A stretch of 64,000 nt of DNA, taken from the NCBI GenBank assembly GCA_963576565.1, contig OY755045.1:6135477-6199476 (forward strand), read 5' to 3'. The notes beneath the pieces are model-generated. The model did not search any database. It was not told where the DNA came from and saw only the letters and a list, made by a program, of their open reading frames with translations. Of the stretch, positions 20,691-33,054 are shown piece after piece (position 1 is the first letter of the stretch; each line of letters begins with the position of its first letter). The stretch comes from Aspidapion aeneum (taxonomy: Eukaryota; Arthropoda; Insecta; Coleoptera; Brentidae). Both the position numbers and the translations under genes were made by a program.

Positions 20691-22958
20691 GACAGATACT
20701 ATTGCTTCTCTCGTTATGTAAAACATAGTGGGCCCAACAAACAATTAAAGTTGTAACGACGAAACCCCAACTAGAAAGAATTTCTTAAAAGTAACCGCAA
20801 CGTACTCCCGCTACGTCTCAGTATACCATACAGCGACGTTATAATTCCCTAAGTGGGGAACCAATTTCTGGTTATAACTACTTGGCCAAGTGTTTAAAGT
20901 CACTGTAGTAACAACTACACTACTACGTCGTAGCCAGGTATCTACTACGTCGTAGAGGCTGTTTTTTTTTCCGTAATGGCATAAAAGTTGCGATGTAGTT
21001 GCAAATAATATAATCGTTTCTTTTTGGTAGAATTGTTACACAATATGGTAGACACAACAGTAAACAGACTCGCTTAGTTTTTTTGTTTGGTTATGGTTAT
21101 AATATGTACTATGTTATCCAAAAGTGTGAGAATTTACGAGCAGAGGATCAAAATTCGAGTGCGACGCAAAGTTTTTTGTATAACATTCATTATATATATT
21201 GCAAAAAACCGGTGCGCCCGTAAAATTGAGCCGTTTTCTGGTAGCTGATGGAATTTTTGTGTTGTGATTTTGGAGGTTATGTTTTCATAATCGACAGTTA
21301 ACTCCAACAAATGGTGCTTAAGAAGAGCATTTTTGGTAAGCTTCAACTAATTTGTTTATAAAATAGTATGGCTCTTTAATATGAGCTCATAAAACGACAA
21401 CAAAAATATTAAATTTTATTTCTTACATAAAAACATGGCGTCCCAAACTATATTCCCTGATAGTCGAAAAGGTTACTTGAAAGTAGTTGCGGCTTTAAAG
21501 TTGATCCAAAAAGTTATTTTGTCTACATTGTTACATCAGATGTTACTATGATGACACAAACTTTTGTGGTAAAAATTAAAGTTATAATGTAGTTGTCGGA
21601 TACACTTGTTTGGGACTCCAATGAAGCTTAACTTTCTAGTGGTAATTAAGTAGGATATAAAAGTCAGGGCGACTACGAAATAACGACTAAAAAGAAAGTA
21701 AAACTTTAGCAACGTCCTATTGTGGTAGAGAAGACTATCAGAATCGACTATCAAGAAACAATCCTATGAAGTAGTTTAGAGGGTCGTTTTTACGAAACAT
21801 CTACTATTTCCTGATACTAAATAGTAGTTAGAACTAAAAAGTAACAAATTTTGGTTGGGATGACCACATTTCTACTATAAGAAAGTAGCAAAGCCTTTAG
21901 AACATGTAGCCGCTACTATAAATGTTAGTTGGGGGGGGTCAATGCATGCAAGCCCAATGCGAGAATTCAGTTCGCACCCTTTAGCCTTGAAATAAGCAGT
22001 CTGTTCGATTACGTACATACGCGTTTGACAACAGCGTGCCAGCAAGAGGCTTCGGTTTTGGTAAAGGATATTGCAACGGCCGTTAAAACAATATACAGTT
22101 GTGTGATTGTATAGTATATTTTTTGATTAACAAAAACTTTTATTCGCAAAGTTTTAATGAAAAGATAAATAGGCATCTTATTATTTGATAAATAAACTAT
22201 TATTAGTAAGCAGCCAACACGCATTGCTTGAAACAGTTCTTTTGGCAGTTCTTATCCACTGAAATTGCAGAAAAGAGAGCAATGCCTACGTTCAGTACTT
22301 TTAAGACAAATTCAGTGTAAGAGCATTTCAGTGATTTATCGTTTCTCAGTTATAAATGAATGTACTATAGGTTGCCAGCAGATAACATCTATGAATGGAT
22401 TCGGTGGCCTGGCATTCAGGAAATCACCACATGGGACAGAGTATATAGAGTGCCTATTTGAAGCTAGCGGCACATTGTGGCTCTCTGTACCCTGTTGATT
22501 ATGTCAAAAGGTTTATGACCCATCAGTGGTCTAAGGCTACAACCATGACATTATTATTATTACTGGGTTCTATATACTAGATAGTATTTAAATTATTATC
22601 TGAGACGAATACAGTAGGTACGTGGTGCACAACGGGCCCAGACAGGCGGCCTAGGTGCCAGGTTAGATCCTTTAAGCATGCTAACCGCCACTATCGTACA
22701 TTCATGCTTTCATCCCCTCGCATGTCTCTGGTATCGCCAAGTTCAACCCCCACCCCCTTGAGCGTTACGGTGTTTAAGGACATCGAATTCAGGACACTCT
22801 GTATAGTATAGTTACTGTGGAAATTAATTAATGTACCTGTATTTATGGGTCATACCCATAGTTAACAAATCAAATAATGAGGATATATTTTGTCAATAGA
22901 TCAAGTCTGGTGTTGTGTTATGATTATGGTGTCGGGAATGAATAGCATTGCACAGCTC
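20691..22958. other. Long stretch without a recognised gene
   Basis: 20760-21000 has several ctacgtcgtag/ctactacgt inverted and direct repeats. 22550-22850 includes an ATT microsatellite (about 22550-22562) followed by a GC-richer block (caacgggcccagacaggcgg, a SINE- or LINE-tail-like sequence) that I cannot classify. Short frames at 21929-22114 and 22265-22498 have no recognisable domain. Confidence 0.35.
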
Positions 22959-23300
22959 AGAGGCGGATCCAGAGAGGTGCGAAAGGGGATCACCTCCCCT
23001 CTCCTAGACATACAGAATTTTTATCTTTAGTTTTAGTGAAAACATTATCACTGCATAAAACGCATTTTTCTACAAAATATAAATTTTTTAAATAATTTTC
23101 ACAAAAATTTAAATTTTTTAAAAATTTTACACAAAAATTTTACACAAAAATTACTTTATTTTACAAACATATTAAAGCATATTATTTGCATTTGCAAACT
23201 GTAGAGCTCAGGCTTATTAAAAACAGCAAAACATTTTTTTTTTGTTTTTCTTGCTTTCTTGGTCCCTCCTCGCCAAACATCCTGGATCCGCCACTGGGAA
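22959..23300. mobile_element. hAT-like MITE (CAGAGGCGGATCCAG ends)
   Basis: Starts CAGAGGCGGATCCAG at about 22960 and ends CTGGATCCGCCACTG at about 23298, a 15-bp TIR with one or two mismatches. The interior is A/T-rich with aaaattttacac subrepeats. No matching 8-bp target duplication is seen. Ends of the same type occur near 61320-61575. Confidence 0.65.
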
Positions 23301-23539
23301 AGCTTGGGGGTATTTACGCGTGTGTTTGAGTATGTGTGTAGCTTCTAGATTAGTTGGCTTTGATAGCTTTTGGATATGATATAATTAAATATTTGCTGGC
23401 TATATATAGAGAGGTGATATGTATCTATGCATAATATTATGAGAAATAATTCTCTAGTAAATTTACTTTTTCAGTCCGCAGGCTTTAAAATGACCTAAGC
23501 AATATAAATAAAAAAAAATTGAGGCCTTTAAGTGTAAAA
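23301..23539. other. Unclassified spacer
   Basis: No feature recognised. Confidence 0.3.
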
Positions 23540-24430
23540 AAATGGGTCTGAAGTTAGCTACTATACTATGCCAGTTTCATATCTGAGGGCACCCTCAAAC
23601 TTTGCACAGTCGTAGTCCTTCTTAACAACCCCTTCAAGTTTTATGGACATCCATAAAGTATTAAAGAAATTTTGTAACTATAGTTACAAAATTTCAAAAA
23701 ACGTCGAAATCGACACTCACTCACTCACTCACTTCCAGACATGCTACAAAGCTGATATTTGGCAGACTTCGAGAAACGCTAGAGAGCTGAACTTTGTCAG
23801 ACTGATAGGAACTATGAGAAAACTAAGGAAAAAATTTAAAAACACCAAAATTTTTATTTACTTCCTTTCCCTATGAATGTAAAGTTATGTAAAAGTAAAA
23901 TTGCCCACTTCGAGAAACGCTAGAGAGCTGAGCTTTGGAAGGCTGATAGGAACTATTATAAAACCATGGGAAAAAATTAAAAAACCTCAACATTTTAAAT
24001 AAGGCATTGCAAAAGTTTTGAACAATATTCCGCTTATCGTACTAATTCAAAACTTAAATATTATCCACATCCTTTAAAAAAAGGAGTGAAATCATAACAA
24101 AAAAATGTTTAAAAAAACGACCAAGTACGCGAAAATGATCTTCCGTAAAAAGTATTGAGATAAAAGTAAAGCCAAGTTTTCCAATACAAATTTTAAAATG
24201 AAAGGTTCTTATGATTTTGGAAATGTTTTTCTAAACTTGGCTATTACGGCTGCAAATGACTCTTAGGCACAGTGCTAAATTGAAGATAAAGAAGTTTGGT
24301 TGTAATAGATTTAAAAAAAAATTCCAAACTAATAAGAACCCTTCATTTTAAAATTTTTATTGGAGACCTTGGGTTTACTTTTATCTTGCAAAAATAGCGA
24401 TTCAATTCAATTGTAATATTTGAACTACTT
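23540..24430 (+). repeat. Palindromic-core dispersed repeat (family P), copy 1
   Basis: Order of parts: a caaactttgcacagtcgta block; a CACT microsatellite at about 23717-23732; about 150-bp tandem subunits (gagaaacgctagagagctga...ggctgataggaac) at 23770 and 23905; then a long hairpin. In the hairpin, 24160-24235 (aagccaagttttccaatac...cttggctattacgg) is mirrored by 24295-24375. Further copies: 42261-42544 plus 47222-48156 (split by a satellite) and 59165-59300 plus 60319-61062 (split by a hAT). No protein is encoded. Confidence 0.65.
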
Positions 24431-25978
24431 ACTGATTACTGTCAAACGTTGTCTCAAACTGTCACTCCTTTTTGGTAATTTTTGTTAGAATATTTTTGTG
24501 GTTTTTGGCTATTTGTGTCTTTAGCCCAGCCCTACTGAAAAAATCATTACCAGCCCTTTAGTTTCGTTTCTGTATATCTGGGTTTTACACCGTATAGTTG
24601 TAGTGTACTATAGGTAGGTTTCAGTTTTTTTTTCAAAGCTTTTCACTATTCTACACATGCTGTTCTTTGAGGTGCAGCTATCGGGGCCGTACCAAAAAAT
24701 ATTCAGGGGGGAAAAATTTTTAATAAATATTTGCATATTGGGTAATTGAGAAATGTCTTTTAACACACTTTATTGCCTATTTGGGGGGGGGGGGGGGTTC
24801 GGTTCGGATTGATCCCCTTCGTTATGTAAGGAATAAGCATCAAAAAATACCAAAACAAATATCATATTTAATTTTTTTGTTAATAAAAACGCTACATTTT
24901 ATGAAAAAATTGTTTATTTTGAGTTTGATTCCAGTTGACGGCCAAAAACAATTTTTTTGTACACGTTAGAAATTGTTGTTTTTCTTTAACACTTTTGCTT
25001 TTACCATTTTTAATCCCTTAATTCAAAATAATGGAAGAAGCAGTGTTCATTTAGTTTACTTCAGTACTTAGGTACTAATATCTTTAAAGATTTTTTTTAC
25101 CTTCCAAAAATTTATTTTCCAAATAACCCCGAAAATGTGTTATAAAATACCAATGACGAACCCTTATTATAAAAAAACCGACTATATATATGTTTTTTAG
25201 ATATGAAACTTGAGTATTATATATCCTCAATTCTTATTAATTTAAAATTTTTTTTAATTTTTTTTTGCTTTTTAGTGTTGATTTGAGTTTTGCATTTTTT
25301 GTTTGTTTTTTTATTTTCTGTGGTGCCCTGGTTGAATTTGGATTGTGTTCCTGGTACTTACAAATTTAATATTTTTTGAAAGGCGTTTTTCTAGTTTTAT
25401 TTGTAAATTTTGGTTTTTACTTTTAAGTAATTTTAATTTAGTTGCCTTTGGTGGGACACCCTGTTAGTGTCCTTTGTGATTATTTAACAAAAAACAGGTT
25501 TTTTACTTATTTACAGTTTAAATTTTTTATTATGACTTATATATAGGTTATAGTACTTAAGATATTTTTTGTAACACATTTTTTCTTTACTTTTGACTTG
25601 TGTGAATGCGAAAGCATAATTAACACCAATAAAGAAACGGAAACTTGAAACATATTACTGCAAGGTGCCAGAAAGTCGACTTTTTGTATCAAAAATGGCG
25701 TAGAAAAGCTCACCATTTTTTTTCATTCCTATTACTTCCAAACATAATGTGCTAAGGATCATGGACCCTTTTTGTGTTACGCCAGTGTCACACTCTTGTT
25801 AAGAATACACTCACTCTCGACCTATTGTTTTCGGATTTTGGAGTGCACATTATTTTTGCAGCGACATTTTTTAGAAAGCTGCCATATATTTTGCTCACAA
25901 GAAGCCATATGGTATGTATACGATGGTTCATGCTGAACATTTTCAGAAGATTAGGCTTTTTTTTTAAATTTTATTAAA
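24431..25978. other. No gene; MITE fragment and a LINE-tail-like end
   Basis: 24680-24800 (ggggccgtacc, ttcaggggggaaaaat, terminal G-run) is a partial relative of the MITE at 40566-40736. At 25620-25650, aacaccaataaagaaacgg looks like a retroposon 3' end with a polyadenylation signal, but no coding part precedes it. The rest is very AT-rich. Confidence 0.4.
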
Positions 25979-25982
25979 ATTT

Positions 25983-26102
25983 TAGGCCAGTTATTAAAGC
26001 GAAAAAAAGACCTTCCCACAATGTGAACTACATATGTCAAAATCGCGACTACACCACCTTTTGCAAGTTGGGGGTCTTTTTTTCCCTCTAACGACTGGCC
26101 TA
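25983..26102. mobile_element. Short TIR element (MITE)
   Basis: TAGGCCAGT at 25983 faces ACTGGCCTA ending at 26102; the repeat extends to about 13 bases with two mismatches. About 120 bp, no coding. It lies about 170 bp downstream (gene sense) of the GTPase P-loop exon, inside the intron. Confidence 0.5.
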
Positions 26103-26275
26103 AATAGAGTGCCTAGAGTGCTTTTTCACTCTAGGACAGAGGTGGCGTGTTCTATAAAGAAAAGTTATAAACTGCTTTAATTTTGGTGTGTAAGGCCAAA
26201 ATTTAAAAGCCATCATATCAATGGTTCCACAATATCCACATTTCCCCTAATTCTTATATTTAATTAGAGTGGTAC

Positions 26276-26470
26276 CTGTTAAAAATGATAACCTCCTCAT
26301 GGCCGGAAAAGGGTGGTTCCCGGAAGTGTCCAGAATGTCGAGTTGGTAAATTTCGCCGCGAATCCGATACAGTTTTCGGTGAAAATCTTCGATGGTTGGA
26401 GTGTAGCTGTCGTGAAATTTTCCGCCCAAGAATCTTGAAACTAGGCACGTTTTTCCGGTACGGGCGGAAC
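26276..26470 (-). CDS. RASD1: Dexras1/Rhes-type small GTPase, P-loop and switch exon
   Basis: A 195-bp internal exon. The acceptor is TTTATATTTCTATAG before 26470 and the donor is GTACCA after 26276. Read in the phase set by the upstream exon it gives GSARTGKTCLVSRFLGGKFH (P-loop GxxxxGKT), then DSYTPTIEDFHRKLYRIRGE (switch I effector segment) and YQLDILDTSGNHPFPAMRRL (DxxG and switch II), ending SFLTG. SYTPTIEDFHRK and DTSGNHPFPAMRRLS are diagnostic of the RASD (Dexras1/Rhes) branch of Ras GTPases, which bind GTP at membranes and modulate G-protein and NO signalling in vertebrates. The switch II residue normally Q61 is not glutamine, as known for this branch. The NKxD and SAK motifs and the CAAX end must be on exons left of the window. 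No stop or frameshift in the exon. Confidence 0.92.
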
Positions 26471-26844
26471 CTATAGAAATATAAAAAAATTAGAAAATAC
26501 AAATAAGGTTTTTTTTTCTCTTGTATTTTTCCATATGCAGTTTGAAACCTGTACAATAGAGATGAGCGATATTTCACGAACCGATATTTCGTTCCTTTTT
26601 TTCCTTTGCAAAGCATGATTTGATATCTGTTTTTTTACAATTAAACATTTTCAAAGATCGCAGTTTGGCATCTGTTTTCACAACGAAAGAATCAAGAAAA
26701 TATCGTATCAGTATCAGGAACGCCTGAAACTCAAACGGACTTACGTTAAGCTACCTTAAAGCTGTTTAAAAATCGCTGATAAAAAATTACAGGAACAAAT
26801 ATCAGTGTTATTGAAAAATCAGGATATCGCTTATCTCTACTGTA
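26471..26844. other. Intron sequence flanking the exon
   Basis: Polypyrimidine tract and acceptor just upstream (gene sense) of the exon; otherwise AT-rich with no element recognised. Confidence 0.4.
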
Positions 26845-28119
26845 CAGGGTGTCCCAAATTGGGCACTTTTAGGGGGTTTAAGGTACTTCTAAGGGAGACA
26901 GAGAAAAACTGACCACGCATTGCGAGGCTCAAATTTCAAGAGAAGTCTTATAGTGAAAACCGCATTTTGAAATATCGTCTCGTCTTTGAGCTACGGGGGC
27001 TTTTTGAAAAGTCTGCATTTTGGAAGGGGGTCTATAACTTCGTTATTAATGGAAATTTTGATTTAGAGTAAATTGCAGTTTTATAGACTTTGTAACGAGG
27101 AATTCACACGAAAAAATAAATTTTAACTGTCACATTGAGTTTTTGAGATATGACATAAAGTTGCATTTTTTCTTATGGAATGGCCTATATTTTAATTAAT
27201 TTTCGAATTCGTCATTAAATTCTTTTCAAAATGATGTATCATATGTCATAGTTTGATTGTGCGGTTTCGGAGATAATTAAAGTTTTTTATTTTTGTCTAG
27301 TGCACTAGACAAAAATAAACCGAACCGAACGCACATGTGCGTTGAATGACGTCATGCGCCATTGACGTGAAAGCCTTGCGGTCAAATCTTACATGCTCCT
27401 ATAGTTTTGTTATCTTATACCATGCAAATCAAGCTGGCCTTGCGCCTTGGCGTTTTGTCATTGTTTTCAATTGTTTAAACAATTGGACATTACGCTTTTA
27501 TATGAAATTATTTTGCACAAAAGCGTTTTAATTTTATTTTGAAATATGTATCATTTTTGTTACTTTTTATAACTAGGCTTTGAGGGCTTACTATATTTTT
27601 GACTGTGTAAAATAATAAAAATACTGGAGTGCCTTGACCTTCCTCAGCAGGAAATCATAGCGGACTAGAAATAAGTGGAAAAGCTGAATATCTCCTAAAC
27701 TGCTCAATCAAACTATGACATACGATACATTATTTTGAAAATAATTCAATGACGAATTCGAAAATTAATTAAAATATAGGCCATTCCATAAGAAAAAATG
27801 CAACTTTATGTCATATCTCAAAAACTAAAAGTGACAGTTAAAATTTAATTTAGCGGGTGAATTCCTCGTGACAGTCTATAAAATTGCAATTTACTCTAAA
27901 TCAAAATTTCCATTAATAACGAAGTTATCGACCCCCTTCCAAAATGCAGACTTTTCAAAAAGCCCCCGTAGCTCAAAGACGAGACGATATTTCAAAATGC
28001 GGTTTTCACTAGAATTCTTCTCTTGAAATTTGAGCCTCGCAATGCGTGGTCAGTTTTTCTCTGTCTCCCCTAGAAGTACCTTAAACCCCCTAAAAGTGCC
28101 CAATTTGGGACACCCTGTA
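26843..28119. mobile_element. Foldback TIR element, 437-bp arms, TA target site
   Basis: 1273 bp (26845-28117) starting CAGGGTGTCCCAAATTGGGC and ending with its complement, with TA on both sides. The arms (about 26845-27280 and 27680-28117) are near-identical inverted copies. The roughly 400-bp centre has an 8-bp palindrome tagtgcacta and a 61-codon frame (27346-27531) that I do not recognise. Its ends resemble those of the element at 39155-40436; a worn single end is near 61640-61680. TA duplication suggests a Tc1/mariner-like mobiliser. Confidence 0.82.
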
Positions 28120-28480
28120 CACCTACGGAGGTCCAAGATCTAATGGACATCTATTATGTGTAGATAGTTAACTGTTTGGTCTTTAAGGATTTACTCATCA
28201 AAACACTAAAAAAAAGAAGAAAGGGCTAGGCTTATAAATCTCATCTTGCGATATTTTGTAAGAGAGATAAATAAAATAATGCCTGCGTAACCGTATGCTT
28301 CTAGCAAGTGGCGACATCTTCCAAATACAAAAGAAACTAGCAGAAATTAAACTAGGAAAGCATATGAAATGAAAAACAGTACCCGTGACCGTGACAACAA
28401 TTTGTCCCTTAGGTCGGGTCAATGCTGATTCTATTTTTATTAGATTTTTGATCAATTTTAATATGTTATATGTAAACACA
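28120..28480. repeat. Diverged dispersed repeat (unoccupied site of the foldback)
   Basis: Starts ggtccaagatctaatggaca, matching the sequence on either side of the foldback insertion at 4207-5117 but without the insert. Later blocks (gaaactagcagaaatt, gtcaatgctgatt) also correspond to 5270-5420. Not coding; the 93-codon minus-strand frame is chance. Confidence 0.5.
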
Positions 28481-28962
28481 AGTTCTTAATTTTAACACTG
28501 TTCCCTGTGCTTAGATTTTTGATCTTTTTTAATATGTTATTAAAAGAGATAAGCAAATTTATTTAAAAATTTTGAAAATATAAAGCAAAAGAGGCCTCCA
28601 ATTGCCTCGTTCTTCCCTACTATTTAAATTTAAGACTTCAAAAAGCGCTCTGATGAGACAATTTTCCTTAACTAGCTGTATTATTTTCCTTCTCAACATT
28701 TCCAAAACAATTTTCGACTTCTGTCTGAAAATTCTTGTTATTAATTAAGATTGTTGCCATTCTTCTCCCAATTTAGAATAAAGAGCACAAGTTTAGAATT
28801 CAGGCACTGATCTGGGTATTGAGGAAATATATTATAAAACTATGACACTTTTTTTTTGGAAAAAAAAAACAATATTTTTGCTGAAAAAAATAAAAGTATC
28901 AGCAAAATTTTATGATAATATGTACCAAAATATTTGTTAAAAACTAATTTTTAGAGATTTTT
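28481..28962. other. No feature seen
   Basis: AT-rich intron sequence. Confidence 0.35.
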
Positions 28963-29519
28963 AGCTCACACTACTACTATACTATAATAGTGTGAGCTAT
29001 GGTGATCCTAATTTTTTCGAGAAAAAAAAAGTTGCTCCGATTTCAAAAATTTTATATATCTTTGCGTTTCGGATGATTTTGAAACTTTTTTGTCGCGCCG
29101 TCTATCTGTCTGTCTGTATGTCTGTAACGACCAACGCGCATAACTCAAAAACCGCTTGCCCGATCTGAATGAAATTTGGTACCTAGGCTGGGTCTTGGGT
29201 CGAGATGGTCCCATTTAAAAATGAACAAAGTCTACCGAAGATAAATAAAAGGGGGTAGATTTCAAAAATTAGAGTTTATGTGAAAATATGGCGTGTGTGA
29301 TATCAAACGAAAGGTAATTGAGTCTAGAGTTGAACAAAATAAATTTTAGTTTCTTTAAAAAAAGGGGGGGCAGATTTTAAAAATTAGAGTTTAAGTCAAA
29401 ACATGGCTTGTGTGGTATCAAACAAAAGGTAATTGAGTCTGGAGTTGAATAAAATATATTTGAGTTTTTAGTTATATTAGCTCACACGTACACTATAACT
29501 GTAGTACCAACTGTGAGCT
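28963..29519 (-). mobile_element. Hairpin-ended non-coding element, copy 3
   Basis: Inverted copy of the elements at 8384-9136 and 9227-9703, with terminal stem-loops at 28963-28999 and 29479-29519. It has two copies of the 120-bp subrepeat and a short TGTC microsatellite (about 29103-29122). The conserved AAACCGCTTGCCCGAT block is present. Flanking gcccatatattggcagagta on the right also flanks copies 1 and 2. Confidence 0.6.
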
Positions 29520-29845
29520 TAGGTGCCCATATATTGGCAGAGTAAGCAGAGTATATTATTAGGTATTTCTAGTAATTTTTCCCTCGCAAATTAACACACA
29601 CATTATCTGAAAAATTATTTTTTCTTTTACCTTGTTGTATTTACAGAACGATTGAAAATTAAAAAATTGGTTTTAAATAACTATTTTCTAAAAATTAAAA
29701 CGAATTGAAATTTTATTTGGTAGAAAGAAGTCTAAGCGTAATTTTGAATTTGGAATATCTTCGTTATTTTTAATTTTAGGAAAAAAATCAAAAGGCAATT
29801 CTTGTTTAGAATTGAAAGACCTATCAGAAAAAAATATAAAATACA
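29520..29845. other. No feature seen
   Basis: AT-rich. No repeat boundary recognised. Confidence 0.3.
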
Positions 29846-30028
29846 GGGTATTTATTAAAAATGTGTTTTATGTTTTTTAAAAAAACTCGAAAACTCGATG
29901 TTCGATTTTTCTTTGTTTTAAGCATTTTAAAGAGCGTCAAAAATTCTACTAGTTTATAAACTTTTTTTCTATCTTTAATAATAACAAAGTTATAGCACTG
30001 GTGGACACTTATCTTGGCACACCCTGTA
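29846..30028. mobile_element. Short TA-flanked MITE-like element
   Basis: Starts cagggtatttatt after TA and ends ggcacaccctg before TA. The termini resemble the CAGGGTG ends of the foldback at 26845. About 183 bp, non-coding. Confidence 0.45.
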
Positions 30029-30422
30029 TATAAATTCTCTTTGCTATTTGGTTATAGTTTAAGTTAAATATTCCTGGTTCCTTCAAAGCTTTTACCAGGT
30101 CCTGATCCGGGAAATTCTCCAGCCAAGAAAATTTATGAATATTACGATTAAGGCCTGCGTAGGCCTATTTTCTCTATTCTCGCTCTGGCTCATAATAACC
30201 CTTCTCGCACTTTATACGAAACTACTCTGACCCCATAATTTTCATGATAATTTTCTATGTGGGAACTGTCAAGGATAATGATCTTTAACAACGTTACCTT
30301 AAATAAGCCGGTCTTTAGATTTTTTATATAAATATATGTCATATTTTTACGTCAATGGTGGTCCAGTTCATTTTTGTAAACAAAAGTTAAGTAAGAAATT
30401 GCTTTGATGAATATTTTAGATA
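30029..30422. other. No feature seen
   Basis: Intron sequence with no recognisable element. Confidence 0.3.
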
Positions 30423-31000
30423 CCGTCGAACTTCGATGACTCGAACAACCATGTGTCACATAAAAAATTCGACTTATCAAATAATAAACAAAAATTTTTG
30501 CGACGTTTTCGTATTTTTTGTGAATCAAAATTTACGTGTTTTTTTAAGGAAAAATTGGTATACTTTCAATAATTCTGATACAACCAATATTAAAAACGTT
30601 CACCTCTAATACATGTGAATACATATTTTTGTTCTTATTTTTATTCGTATACATATGTGTGAATGTACATATTTATTTTAACGAAAAAAAGTAATTTTTG
30701 TGACATATTTACGTACATATAACCCCTAAACGTATAGGAAATCGAATACAAGTTACACTGAATTGCGTTTTTAAAACATTCCAATGCAAACAAACAAGTT
30801 AGAACGATTCGTAATTAGGGGATTTCCCCAGAAAATTTGCCTTATCGAAGTTGGCGCCACATACAATATTCGAGTTATCAAGATATTCGACTAATCGAAG
30901 TTTGAGTTATCAAGACCAAATTACAGATATTTCTTACCCTTGACGCCATTGCCAACAGTTTGGTTCGACTTATCGAAGTATTTGCATTTTTTTTTAAACT
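30423..31000. mobile_element. Possible pogo-like TIR remnant
   Basis: gtcgaacttcgatgactcga at 30427 faces tcgactaatcgaagtttgag (30888) and ggttcgacttatcgaag (30962). Repeated tcgaagt/acttcga blocks at both ends of an AT-rich non-coding interior are the usual look of pogo/Tigger TIRs. Boundaries are uncertain. Confidence 0.45.
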
Positions 31001-31740
31001 TAACCCATTCTTTATTTGTTTTTTAATTGTCGTTATACATATAAGGAAATTTTATACTTATAGAATAATTAACTATTCTTAGCCCACTTTATTTTCACTG
31101 ACACAAAAATTAATAAACGGAGAAAATAGAGTGTTCGTTTCAGCATCGAAAGTAGTTCGCTAACCTACACACATTTGTTTACATTCCAAGACCTCGGTTT
31201 ACCTTTGATACTAAAAGATCACGCTCGGTTTAAATTGTATGTTAAGTTTTGTGTAAAAAAAATAAGGAGGGCTAAAAAAGAATAACGACTTTACATCTAA
31301 AAAAATATTATTTTATAAGAATCTGCTAAAAAACAGTTAAAAAACTGCCTTAATTTTCAAAAAGTTTTATTGTTCATTAAAGAGACATGCTGCCTAACTT
31401 TTGTTTACAAAAATCAGTTGGACCACCACTTTCTTTTTTTTTCATGAACCATTTTATATTTTTTAGTTTTGTTGGTTTCTTGGGAATGTGGTTCATTATT
31501 AAAATAGCTACTATAAATTTACGAACAATTTAGTTACCATTACCTATTACACTATAGTTGCTGACGCTATCCGTAATTGCGGCACTCTTATATTTAAAGA
31601 AGATTAATTTAAGAAGTTTTAAATTTTCGAAAGGAGACCGCATGTTGGGAATTCCTTGGATGTCGACAAAATATAGAAACCAAAGTATTAATATAATTAG
31701 AAACAAAAAATATAGTTTTTCTTTCACTGGCAAAATATAT
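31001..31740. other. No gene seen
   Basis: AT-rich. Overlapping 60-80-codon frames around 31530-31806 on both strands have no domain. Confidence 0.3.
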
Positions 31741-31741
31741 A

Positions 31742-31970
31742 CAGTGAATATCGCTTATAACGATAACGGATATTATGATATATCGGTTATAGCAACGACA
31801 TATTAAGGTCCCAACCGGGTTCTATGTTAAGTGCATTGAAGACGTGTTGCCTATAACGACATCGCATATAACGATGTACTTATATAGCGATCAATAATTT
31901 AACTTAAATTGGTCCCAGTAATCGGTTGTAACGACGAGCGATATCGCAAGTAGCGATTTTCGGGGAATTC
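31742..31970 (+). mobile_element. One end of a second pogo/mariner-like element
   Basis: CAGTGAATATCGCTTATAAC follows TA, then repeated tataacgac/cgctta blocks to about 31960. No opposite terminus was found, so it is a truncated end. Confidence 0.4.
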
Positions 31971-32259
31971 CTTTTTATTGTAGGCGGTAAATTCCCGGTT
32001 CATGCGAATCAGCATTTGGTCTATTATAAACGTCTGTTACCTTTATCCTTTATATTGTATTAAAGCTCTTGATGTGGTGTGCTGCTGAATCTAAGAATAT
32101 GTATAAATTAAATGTCTAAACGAAAAGCTTTCACAGTTGAGGACAAAGCTCATAATTTTGTATACAAATGTACATTTAGTATGTAACTAAATACATACAT
32201 GCATAATTCATAATATGTACATACTCACATAACTTTATATATACATATACGCAGTTACA

Positions 32260-32263
<4 letters not shown>

Positions 32264-32296
<33 letters not shown>
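32264..32296. repeat. (TA)n microsatellite
   Basis: About 33 bases of alternating TA within a TATG-rich surround (32220-32310). The flanks from 31970 to 33050 show no gene or classifiable element. Confidence 0.85.
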
Positions 32297-32301
<5 letters not shown>

Positions 32302-33054
32302 ACTCCTAGGGATTAAAAGCTTACCTGATATGGAGTTAAATATCAACCCTAACTATGAAAAACTGTCACTATCAATCACTAGAATGACATTTTATATCTT
32401 AAGTACGGGGTGTTGTTAAAAAGGGTTCCATTAGTTCTCTTTTAAATTATTTTTCCTATACTAAAGTGCATAAAATAGTATATCAACCAGGTGATTAAAA
32501 TTCATTTTACTATCTCAGCAAATTGTAGCCCTTTTTTCAGTCGGCCTACAAACTTTTCACCTTGGGATTAATTATCACTTTAGGTTTATAATCTATTATC
32601 AAAAAAAATTTAATATAAATAATTTGTCGGTTATTGGATACTGGACGGAAACTGGGACAATTACCGCATGTACCAAAGCCATTAGACGGAAGTATGAGGC
32701 GGTTGTTTTTGTTAGTCCCACCAAAGTAATAATTACTTAGTTTTAGCCTTAGGCGAAGGCTATACTAATCATAATTATAGACCTGGATAATTACAGCTAC
32801 ATTTTACATTACCTCTAGGTCATTTTCTTTAAGAATAAGTTAAATCCAAACGTACAGGGTGATTGTAAGGCATTTTTCTTTTGGAATAAAACCAAAATGT
32901 TTGCTGAAAATAAGTTTTTTTTATCAGCACAAATTGTAGTTGTACACTGATCGTGTCAGACTGTAAACAATTATGTGTCACTAAAAGCTAGCAAGATATA
33001 TCTTTTTGATTTACCTTGTATCTTGTAGTCAGTTTTATTTACTGTAGGCGTTCA

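Noticed and set aside
26260..26616. 118-codon minus-strand frame and 63-codon plus-strand frame over the GTPase exon
   Set aside because: Wrong-frame readings of the real exon, which is fixed by its P-loop and switch motifs.
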